NCBI GenBank assembly: GCA_963921195.1
Contig: OY992537.1
Span: 182,296,065 to 182,360,064 of the forward strand
DNA length: 64,000 nt
Source of the DNA: Pegoplata infirma
Lineage: Eukaryota > Arthropoda > Insecta > Diptera > Anthomyiidae
Direction: 5' to 3'
This document shows positions 55,766-64,000 of the stretch, piece by piece. The translations under genes and the position numbers were made by a program. Each line of letters begins with the position of its first letter. Position 1 is the stretch's first letter. The notes under the pieces are model-generated. The model was not told where the DNA came from. It saw only the letters and a program-made list of their open reading frames with translations, and did not search any database.

Positions 55766-56455
55766 TATTTTTGGGCCTCGAACTAGAATAAAACTCTAAT
55801 CGAATATATATAAATAAAAAATATTTAAATTTGATAAATAAATTTCCGAAAAAAAATTCAGATTATTATTGATATACATACCGTCTATGAAAATTAATTT
55901 CGTACCATTTCGTTAAATATTGAATTTTTGATGACAGTTAATGTAAAACTTCACCAAATCAATCATATTTATCAATGCAAAAACGCCCAAAATTATTCTA
56001 CTTTGACGGTCTCTAGTAGCTACAAAAAAAAATCCAAAAATTGATTTTGTTGGTGATTTGTTTTTGGCACCTAATTAGCTGTTAAATATATTAAGTTCAT
56101 CAATTTCTAAGGCCATGACCTTATTTTTGATTTTTGGTCATGGGACAACGCACTGTGCCACGGGTTAAAATGATCGGATTTGCCTCAAATTAATTTTAAA
56201 TAAAATATTGTCTTAAGCTCTATGAAGGTTCAAAGCAAAGAAATTTTGAAACTTTTTTTAAAAAAAATTCTTGAACGTACTAAGAATAAACCGCCATTTT
56301 TTACAAATTTTAAATGGCTACATCTTCGAAACCGATCGACCGATTTTAAAGATTTTAATATTCGTGCACAGCGCATCGAAATTAACAAATATGATGTGTT
56401 GAAAGATAATTTTTTTTATATTTTATTTTAAAATTTTTTCAAAAATTTTGAATGC
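55766..56455. other. AT-rich DNA; partial match to 51750-51880
   Basis: GCACTGTGCCACGGG (56150) and CGGATTTGCCTCAAATTAA correspond inversely to the 51.8-kb region. No gene was recognised. Confidence 0.4.
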
Positions 56456-56459
56456 AGTA

Positions 56460-57690
56460 GATTTTGTTAGCAAGTTTCTAGAGGCATACCGACACATTCC
56501 AATTCTCTTGGAACCTGTATGGTAGATCCCAGTCTTGTGAGCTTATCGGGTTTGCAATTATATGTGTCTGGGGACCCATATGAGTCATATGTCAAACTGC
56601 TTGGCAATCTCATTTCAAGACGTGCGGCAGTTAAGGGCTGATCAGAAACATTGACTCCAGGGACTTGACCACGATTTGACTGTCAGAATAGATGTTAACT
56701 GCGGTTCTAGACAAGACATTGCAACTCAATCAGTCAGCAACTTTCTTTATTGACAGCATCTCTGCCTGGTAAACACTGAAATGACCTGATAATCTTCGAG
56801 CCAGGCTCAACACAAGCTCTTCCAAATATATACACTCAAAATATTTTGTAAGTAAATTCAACTGGAAAAACATTTAAAACAATCGTTTTTCCTTTTAAAA
56901 AACGGACTACTTATATTTCACTTGAAACAACCTACTTTTTCAGTTATTTTTAAACGGTAATAAATGATATTTCAGTTATTTTAACTGTTCACAATTTTTT
57001 ATTTTGTGAAGTAAAAATATTTTTTTTGAATAACAAACTACAAAAACCGTATATCTGTAAAATTATACGGTATAATCAGTCAAAAATAATTTAACTGATA
57101 AAAATATTTTTCCATTAATTTTGTAGTTTATTGTTTTAACAACTGTATAAATCTTTCAATAATTTAGTTTTTTTGAAAAACAAACAATAAAACGTTTAAA
57201 ACAACTGTAACTAAAAACCTTTTGAATAACCGTAAATAGTTACTGTAAAACTTTTCTAGGTGTAGTAAAAAGCCTACTTGTTCGTGCATCCTCGATCCAT
57301 CCCTGAAAAAAATTATGAAGGCTCTGCTACCCAGAATGCTACTCATCAAAGACTACCTGGATGGTATCATAGTGGTAAACTGGCGCTCAAAAAGCCTCAT
57401 AGATGGAGCACGGTCCACATTTTGTGATATTGTTATCTTTTTCAAGATGGCGTTATTGCCACAATCGCTGATCCTCTATTGCAGTGTGCTATTAAGTCGA
57501 ATTGCCGACGTAGCCGCATACTGCCTACCCAATATGTCCAATGGTATCAGGTGAAGGAGGGTTTTTAATGCAGCCTTAGGTGTAGTACGAGAGCACCAGT
57601 GATGCATATCGTTGCCATTCTCTGTACCTTCTTGATGAAGACACAGTTCCCTTTTGTCTCTAAAGTAGGCCAACAGACAACAAAAAGTGT
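56460..57690 (-). pseudogene. LINE fragment: RT end plus RNase H, split by a MITE
   Basis: On the minus strand, VQRMATICITGA and RTTPKAALKTLLHLIPLDIL (about 57635-57520) are the RT/RNase H linker of I/LOA-type LINEs. FFRDGSRMHEQVGF (near 57290) is the RNase H start, with its catalytic Asp. After a 430-bp insertion (56833-57262) the domain resumes with ARRLSGHFSVYQAEM (Glu) and VNIYSDSQIVVKSL (Asp), and ends near 56460 with KLTRLGSTIQVPRE. Stops and frameshifts are frequent. This is a different LINE copy from 48305-49696, though the same type. No RT core or endonuclease remains. Confidence 0.8.
56833..57262. mobile_element. TA-flanked MITE inside the LINE RNase H
   Basis: CACTCAAAATATTTTGTAAG at the left faces TTACTGTAAAACTTTTCTAG and GTG at the right, with TA on both sides (56831-56832 and 57263-57264). 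The ends are less well matched than in other members. Removing it reconnects the RNase H fragments. Confidence 0.65.
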
Positions 57691-58734
57691 CATTTAGATG
57701 CCCCTATGTTGTGGTCCAAAAAATGCCAATTTTGATGACGGTATTGAATTCAGGAGGTCAAAATACATAAAGATAAGTGGGTATAGTTTCTGGGTCCTCA
57801 CCTTCCTTTTTGTTGGGCAGTGCTGTTACCGTGAGTTCATAAGAAGAATATTTTTTTTTTTCAAACTGATGTGATCTGATATACAGATTTTGACAATTTT
57901 TTCAAAAGAATTTCAGTTTGTTTGAAACATCTTGCAATGTTTTCTAGCGCCTAGTAAAAACTCTATTTGATGTTTGCTAAACAACCTCTTCCTTTTTTAA
58001 ATTTCTACACATGACGCCCATGTATTTTTTTTTTAATGTTCCTATGCTTGTATTTGTATAGAAGCATATTTCTGTGTAAGAATGTTAGTTATTCAACGAG
58101 TAAAAAGTCGTTGCTTACAAAAGGCTTTAGTAGCAACGCAAATAGCACCTAACTAAACTAACGTCTGGATAAACACTATTTGGATAAGTTAATTCTATAA
58201 AATCCCAGAGGAGATAATTTAATCCCACCTAGCAAAGTTAGTCAAGTGAAAAAATGTCACAAAGGAATGAACACAGAGCCATGGCAGAAGACTAAAACAA
58301 GAAAACATAAATAGAATAAAAAAAAATTCTAGATAAAAACAAACGTAAACTTTTTAAAAAAAAAAAAACAAAAAATCTTTCATTGCAGAAAAAAAAACAT
58401 AGAACGAACACATGTGCTCGACTAGGATTGATAAAGTTAGAAAAGAAGGTCTTTGGTTACCATTTGGTGTTTACCAAAGATAAATTGTATTACAACACAA
58501 TCCATGTTTGAACATTAGAGTGGCAACATGTTGTAAAGGATTCAATTTACATACACAAGAAAAAAATATTGCAAAAAAAAAATTTTAATTTAAAAAATTT
58601 ACTAAATTCTTTTTTTAAATTGAAGATAATAATTAAATAACAACTAATTGCATTTTTTTTTCATTCTCTTAGATTTTTGAATTCTCATTTAGTTTATAGT
58701 TTTTTGTATTTGTATTAGTGTTTATAAAAACATT
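57691..58734. other. Apparently unique DNA
   Basis: There is a patch of balanced composition at 58060-58300. No splice-flanked exon or homologous frame was recognised. An A-rich stretch runs from 58310 to 58400. Confidence 0.4.
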
Positions 58735-58835
58735 TTGGAAAACCGGTTTCTCGGTTAACCAAAAATCAGCTTTTTCGGTTAACCGGTTTTCTCGGTTAAA
58801 CCGGAATGAAAAAACCGGTTAACCGTTTTTTTTTT
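58735..58835. repeat. Short GGTTAACCGG repeat cluster
   Basis: AACCGGTTTCTCGGTTAACC and TCGGTTAACCGGTTTTCTCG repeat in about 100 bp, mostly self-complementary. It resembles the terminal region of small DNA transposons such as 51203-51722, but only one side is seen. Confidence 0.55.
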
Positions 58836-59344
58836 CACTGAAAAAACCAAAAAATACTTTAAAACAGCTAAATTTTACTAAATAATAAAGCGAATATTGT
58901 TTAAGTGAACATATTTGTTTCTTTCAGTAAGGTTTGCAACTGTTACCCCATAAAAATAGCGGTATTTAAATACGGTACTTTATTTTCCCATATTTAATGG
59001 AACTTTAATTTAATTTTTATTGGTTTTATTTAAAAATATACATCAATTCGTAATAAGTAAACTGCAGTTCCGTATTTTATTTTGATGTTCTGTTATGGAT
59101 ATTTTCGCCGTTAACATAAATTTTAGTATCTGATTAACAGGCACTTATTGATTATTCTTATTCCTATTTGAAAAATTGTTTCTTGAAGGCAAGAAATAAT
59201 TTAGACTTTCGATTCGTGAATTCATGTATCTATTTGAAGCTGATTTAAGCAATTGGAAGATATGAAATTGACTATTTTTGAAATACAATTGGAAAATCTT
59301 AATGTATTTAATTGACTATTTATGAAACTCAGTTGAATATTTCT
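58836..59344. other. AT-rich DNA without recognised feature
   Basis: No coding or repeat assignment can be made. Confidence 0.4.
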
Positions 59345-60125
59345 TACACCGAAAAAAAATTTACCATTTTTAAAGCATGTTGAACTTAATTTAAAACAAG
59401 TAAAAAAGTTAAATTCGGCCTTGCCGAATGTAGTAATACCCTCCACAATTTCAAAAAGATTATTGCAAAAAACTTTATTTAAAAGGAAATTACTTAAAAA
59501 AAAAAAAAAAAATTCCTCGAAAAAAAAATTTGTTAAAAAAAAAAATCCGCGATTTTTTTATTTTTTTGTCAACAAATATGTTCGTTCTTGTTTAAATACC
59601 GTTTGTTGTTCAATTATGTTCATATATGTCAACCAGAAGCCGAATTAAAGCATTTTGTATTTTTAGGTTATGTTGAATGTACTGAAATTTTTGAGGTGTG
59701 CTTACATTTGCGTTCATAACTTTTGAACCGCTGAACCGATATCGCTCAAATGCAATACCAAACTTCTCGGGAGAACTTCCAATATATATGTTAAGTTTCA
59801 GTCATCTCTGTGCAATATTTTGTTCGCGAGAGCATTTTCCACAGACAGACGGACAGACGGACATCGCTAGAATGTCTTAAAATCGATCGGGCATCATGAA
59901 TATATATACTTTATGGGGTCCCATACCGATATTTCGATGAGTTACAAACAGAATGACAAACTTATATATACCCTCTATCACTAAGTGAAGGGTATAAAAA
60001 GAACGGGATGCGAGGGCTCCAAAGATATTAATTCTTCTTCCAAGTATATTTTTTCCTAAAACATAGTAATGCATTTACTTAAATATATCTTAAAAGTAAG
60101 TAAAATTGTACTTAATTTAAGGCTT
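59345..60125. repeat. Dispersed repeat interrupted by the 59398-59999 element
   Basis: Left part 59365-59397 and right part 60000-60125 match 37835-38010 continuously (TGTTGAACTTRATTTAAAA, then GGGATGCGAGGG, CCAAGTATATTTTTTCC, GCATTTACTTAAATA). Confidence 0.75.
59398..59999. mobile_element. Fly repeat with ATACCCTCCAC ends, short copy
   Basis: It runs from CAAGTAAAAAAGTTAAATTC to GAAGGGTATAAAAA. Near the left end is a perfect hairpin TTCGGCCTTGCCGAA. Further in are ATACCCTCCAC, GACGGACATCGCTAG, AAAATCGATCGG and ATATATACTTTATGGGGTC. The uninterrupted relative at 37835-38010 fixes its limits. Relative to 54740-55765 it lacks one internal 170-bp unit. No protein is encoded. Confidence 0.75.
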
Positions 60126-60249
60126 TTTACAAAATTTATTTGGTTTTATTTGTTTGGATAATAAAAATTGAATGAATTTCAAAATGAAAAATATTGAAAG
60201 GCAAAATAATTTTAACAAAAAGCAAACTAGGTTTTGTAAAAACCTTAGT
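60126..60249. other. AT-rich spacer, possibly Gypsy 3' region
   Basis: No LTR or polypurine tract could be recognised, so the Gypsy element appears to lack its 3' LTR here or it is too decayed. Confidence 0.35.
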
Positions 60250-60613
60250 TGAAGGCAAGTTGTTAGTACTACAGATAACGAACTCTAACAACTCGGCCAT
60301 CCTGACCTTTGATCGTCCCGATCAACATTTTTAAACTTCAGTAGGTGTCGCTTAAATAGTCATTTGAAACAGAACATATTTCATTATCTGACACAAGCCA
60401 TAAACGCAATCGCCTTGATTCAACCACACCATCATATGGTTTTTGAGTAACCTGGTGAGATTCAATATCGGTTATAACGTATCGATCATGTGGTAACTTT
60501 TTTTTTATGACATAAGGTCCTTTATATTTTTCGAATAATTTGTGTGAACCGACTGGTGTACTAATATTTTGTAACACAACAAAGTCACCTACATTAAACT
60601 CTTTCGCCGGACA
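60250..60613 (-). pseudogene. Ty3/Gypsy pol, integrase C-terminal part
   Basis: The minus-strand sequence AKEFNVGDFVVLQN leads into SHKLFEKYKGPYVIKKKLPH, which is the GPY/F module found at the integrase C-terminus of Ty3/Gypsy elements, then RYVITDIES and VVESRRLRLW. The frame closes at 60338. A short further stretch in another frame (near 60300-60260, DRDDQRSG) may be the original C-terminus. The LINE at 60614-61721 separates it from the rest of pol. Confidence 0.85.
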
Positions 60614-61680
60614 GGTATTGCTGCAGCATGACTTGAATAGATTTTACAATTGGTGCGATTGTAATCTCATGGAGCTGAACTTGAAAAAGTGTAAGCACAT
60701 GACATTTGCTAGGTCGAATTTTTTGACTTCTCAGTACTTATTAAATGGTTCAATTTTGGAATCGGTTGATTCTATTTTGGATCTTGGTATTCTTTTAGAT
60801 AGAAAGTTGACTTTTAATGCGCATGTGGAGACTATGGTAAATAAGGCCTATGGTGTTCTTGGATTCATGAAACGCTGGGCGAAGGAATTTTCTGACCCCT
60901 ATATAACGAGGCAATTATTTACTTCATTGGTAAGACCAATTTTGGAATTTGGTTGTATTGTTTGGGATCCATATTATGCAGTTCATAGTGATATGATTGA
61001 ATCCGTACAGAAACAATTTTTACTTTTTTGTCTTAGGAACCTCAACTGGGGTCCGGACTATAGCAATCTTCCATCATATAATGCAAGAATGGCGTTGATA
61101 AAACTTCCTACTCTGAAGAGTAGACGTATTATGTTAAATACTGTGTTTATTTTGAAGATTATTAAGGGCGAAGTTGATTCTGAATTTCTTGTTGGGAAGT
61201 TGTTTTTTAACGTCCCTTTTCGGCCTACTAGATATTACAGCTTTCTTTATATTGATATTTGTCGCACGAATTATGCGTGTGCAGATCCTATTCGTAGGAT
61301 GTGTACTGATTTTAACTCGTTATACAGGTTTGTTGACTTTTCGGAGAATTATGCTCTTGTGAAATCAACTATTTTGACATATTTGAATAGATTGCGTGAC
61401 GATGATTATTTTAATTTCTTTGAACGTTTATAGTTAATTTAGGATTATTAATACTAAATTATCTGTAGAAATTTTGTAGTTGTAGTAATTGTATATAAAT
61501 GTATTTAGTGTCCATATAATAAACCGACTGATGACTAAGAGTTTGTAGTTGGTTTATTACTATCCTTACTTATCCAGCCTAATCCGCTATGGTTCGGACC
61601 ATGGTGTGTACGTGTTCCCCCGTCATGGGAACGAGCCCTCTCGGTCGGTTGGGGCGGGTAAGTGTGAGGTGGGACCGTTC

Positions 61681-61721
<41 letters not shown>
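60614..61721 (+). pseudogene. 5'-truncated LINE (RT C-terminal region) with poly(A) tail
   Basis: The open frame enters at about 60616 with LLQHDLNRFYNWCDCNLMEL, just after the position where a YADD box would lie, and runs to the TAG at 61431-61433. Typical pieces are KKCKHMTFARS, ILDLGILLDRKLTF, KAYGVLGFMKRWAKEF, LVRPILEFGCIVWDPYY, ESVQKQFLLFCLRNLNW and a closing NYALVKSTILTYLNRL. This is the RT thumb and C-terminal region of a Jockey/CR1-like LINE without RNase H. It is open for about 270 codons, so the copy is young. The 3' UTR (61434-61682) ends in 39 A residues (61683-61721). It inserted into Gypsy pol on the opposite strand. Only ACA at each edge could be a target duplication. Confidence 0.9.
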
Positions 61722-61722
<1 letters not shown>

Positions 61723-63425
61723 ACTATGTTTCAAAAAATATCTTCGACTGTATTGTTGTGATTTTTCTATATTTTCCAACGCTTCTAAACGATTCTTTTC
61801 TATATCACAAGGTTCAGAGTTTGTTTTTTCGTCCAGCCATTCCGTCAATTCGTCTATAATTCTTCCTCTCTGTTCAACTCCAAATAGAAGCATCGAAGGT
61901 GATTTACGCGTCGTCGAATGAACAGTATTGTTAAGAGCATATTCCACATTTACCAGTTTAGACACCCAATCCGCATGAGTAATAGGTTCTGTCAACTTAG
62001 ATAACATGGATTTTAAGACCCTATTTACCCTTTCTACCTGGCCATTTGCTTGTGGAGATGCCACAGATATCTTGACATGATTAATATTATTCTGTAATAA
62101 GAAGTCTGAAAACTCCTTGGCAGTAAAGCAAGTACCTCTATCAGTTACTATTCGTACTGGTCGACTAAAGTTATCAAAATATTTCTGCAACGACATGCAC
62201 ACCTCCTTTGCACTAACCGATTTAACAGCAAATAATTTTACATGTTTCGTAAATCCATCAACCACAACCAATACGTGCTTACGTACCGAACGAATAGATG
62301 GTAAGGGGCCAAAGTGGTCAATGTGGATCGTATGAAATGGAATAGGTTCCTTGGGGATAGAATACAGATGATGATCATTTGATCGACTAGATGGCGAATA
62401 AATAATACATTTTACGCAATTTCTAATGTAGTTTACTACTTTTTTCCTGAGTTTGGGGAACCAATAATTTTTTCTCAACTTTTCTACCGTTTTGTCTACA
62501 CCTAAATGTCCAATTTTCTCATGTATAGTTCGAATAATATTATTCTCCATCTCCATTGGAACGTATAATTGTTTCCTACTATTGAAATCATCTTTTCTAA
62601 ATACTAACCCGTCACACAAATCAAAATATTCGTCGGTGCCATTTTCCAATTTTGTCCTTATTGTCCTAATCTTTTCATCTCTATTTTGAGTAATTTGAAT
62701 ATTCAAATCGGTTTCATAAAGTTCCTCAGAATCAATTACACAACAACGACTCAATGCATCCACATGACCCATTGATATTCCACTTCGATGCTTTACACTG
62801 TAGTTATAGTTTTCAAAACAGAACACCCATTTAGCAATTCGCAAATTTACTTGTTTCTTCTGTATTGCCAGAGCCAAAGCGTTACAGTCAGTAACAATAA
62901 CAAAATGAATGCCACCCAGCTGTGTTCTAAATCTCTCAAGAGCATATACTATTGCCAATGTTTCTAACTCAAAACTATGCAATTTCGATTCACTTTCTGA
63001 TGCAGTTTTAGAATAATAAGCAATAGGATGAAACTTCCCATCGTCCTGTTTTTGCATAAGGACAGCTCCAAACCCTGATTTACTAGCATCGGTATGTAAT
63101 TCCGTTTCCCTTTTCGGACTATAAATCGATAATATCGGTGGTGAAACTAACAAGTCTTTCAATTTCATAAATGCACTAACACAATTGCTGTCAAAATCAA
63201 ATCTTATATCTTTTTTTAATAAAGATGTTAAGGGTTTTGCAATTGTTGAAAAATTTCGTACAAATTTCCTAAAGTACGAAAATAATCCAATACACTGTTG
63301 CAGTTGTTTAAAATTCTGAGGCTGTGGAAAGTTTTTAATAGCTGGGTAATTCCAAAAATTTTCGCCCCACTGTTCGGAAACATGCCTTTGGACGCCACTG
63401 AGAATTTGGCTCATAGATATCCACG
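61722..63425 (-). pseudogene. Ty3/Gypsy pol: RT end, RNase H and integrase
   Basis: The minus-strand frame runs from 63414 down into the LINE poly(A). In order, with residue numbers from M at 63414: RT C-terminal AIKNFPQPQNFKQLQQCIGL (about 25-44). RNase H: TDASKSG Asp109, Glu149, VTDCNAL Asp176, GHVDALS Asp219. Integrase zinc finger: His298, His303, Cys333, Cys336. Integrase core: HIDHFGP Asp366, VTDRGTCF Asp425, QVERVN Glu461. All catalytic residues of RNase H and integrase are present. The RT palm with its YxDD box is missing upstream, and a frameshift near 63350-63420 precedes the loss, so pol is dead. The final phenylalanine run is the LINE tail read backwards. Neither LTR, gag nor env was found. 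Confidence 0.92.
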
Positions 63426-63776
63426 TTTATATGAGATATATTGCATTTTTGGATTTTCAAAATTTGCTGTAGTTTTCAAATTATCGCGGGTCAAAGTTCG
63501 ACTTTTTTAGCAAACGTAAGAAAAATACATGACGTTTAACGTGCTCTTACTTTTTAACTAGTAATCCGATTATCACAAGTAATGGCTCATATGAAAGCTT
63601 AATTCTTCTTCTTTTAGGAAATATTTTCAAAAGCATACGGTTTTTTTCAGAAGTGTTGCAAAAATTCAAAAACATTTTTTTTTTGCGAATATTTAAAAAA
63701 ACACATCTTCGATTTTTTTAAAAAAAAGTTTGGTGATAAACAATACTGTTTTGTACAACATATCCAAAATTCAGAG
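63426..63776. other. AT-rich DNA, no feature
   Basis: Gypsy similarity ends abruptly near 63425. Nothing recognisable lies between there and the palindrome. Confidence 0.4.
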
Positions 63777-64000
63777 TGGGATCCCAATTGGATCAAAAAA
63801 TATTCTGGTTTTAGTACAAAGTTCTTAAATTTTACCTTAGAAAATTAAAATTTTATGTTTCTTCAATATAAAAATTTAAATTTTCAAAGAAAATTATACT
63901 ATTAAAATTTTGAAAAACATTAAAAACATTAGAAATTTAAATTTTCTAAGGGAAAAATATGAGAACCTCGTACTTAAAACAGAATAGTTTTTGATCCCAT
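63777..64000. repeat. Palindromic element cut by the window edge
   Basis: GGGATCCC and then ATCAAAAAATATTCTG, TTTTAGTACAAAGTTCT and CCTTAGAAAATT are mirrored at 63940-64000 by AATTTTCTAAGG, GAACCTCGTACTTAAAAC and AGAATAGTTTTTGATCCCAT. The arms are about 75-80 bp. The right boundary coincides with the end of the sequence, so more may follow. Confidence 0.7.

Noticed and set aside
58253..58295. Short frame starting ATGTCACAAAGGAATGAAC as a host exon
   Set aside because: It has thirteen codons, no splice context that I can support and no recognised homologue.
60250..60300. Minus-strand GTCAGGATGGCCGAG as the 5' part of a tRNA-Leu gene
   Set aside because: Only the first 15-18 bases resemble tRNA-Leu; no anticodon arm or T-arm follows. 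The sequence is better explained as the C-terminal coding tail of Gypsy pol (DRDDQRSG).

Overview
The window is a stretch of very AT-rich eukaryotic DNA, most likely from an insect and probably a brachyceran fly. That placement rests on the transposon complement: insect-type Ty3/Gypsy pol, RNase H-carrying LINEs, piggyBac-like TTAA elements, hAT elements with 8-bp target duplications, foldback elements, and two copies of a repeat with ACGGACATCGCTAG and ATACCCTCC motifs that I recall from fly genomes. A decayed retrocopy of ribosomal protein L26 is also present. I found no intact host gene, no exon I would defend, and no intact transposase or reverse transcriptase. The window reads as repeat-dense intergenic or intronic DNA.

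Layout. 1-8.6 kb: small terminal-inverted-repeat (TIR) elements and, at 2870-2945, a sequence that folds as a type I hammerhead ribozyme, followed by a segment dispersed elsewhere in the window. 8.9-11 kb: a foldback element with long inverted arms ending in T-rich tandem arrays. 11-16.9 kb: short TTAA, hAT-like and TA-flanked elements. 16.9-20.2 kb: a composite repeat with a roughly 1-kb satellite of a 16-bp unit and seven 145-bp modules. 22.7-25 kb: a 2.3-kb hAT-type element. 25-30.4 kb: palindromic and nested elements. 30.8-31.4 kb: a decayed, transposon-type protein of unknown function. 31.5-36.1 kb: two tandem copies of a 2-kb unit. 37-40 kb: two long palindromes, one a 1.88-kb hAT-like element with a perfect 8-bp duplication. 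40.7-45.3 kb: a composite bounded by CCCAGTAAAAAC inverted ends and holding the RpL26 pseudogene, a 300-bp palindrome, two LINE fragments and a 210-bp TAA tract. 47-50 kb: a second foldback copy split by a 5'-truncated LINE. 50.7-55.8 kb: degenerate hammerhead-like palindrome, hAT and TTAA elements, and a tRNA-like segment inside a TIR element. 56.4-57.7 kb: a LINE RNase H fragment split by a small element. 59.3-63.4 kb: a fly repeat, then a Gypsy pol pseudogene interrupted by a 5'-truncated LINE.

The elements form a readable insertion history. Several filled sites can be compared with empty homologues inside the same window. The best candidate for something unusual is the hammerhead: all catalytic residues, two-part stem I pairing, and compensatory stem II changes in a second copy that is followed by the same downstream segment. 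It may mark a Penelope-like or retrozyme-like family that encodes no protein here. All coordinates and alignments were made by eye, so boundaries may be off by a few bases.
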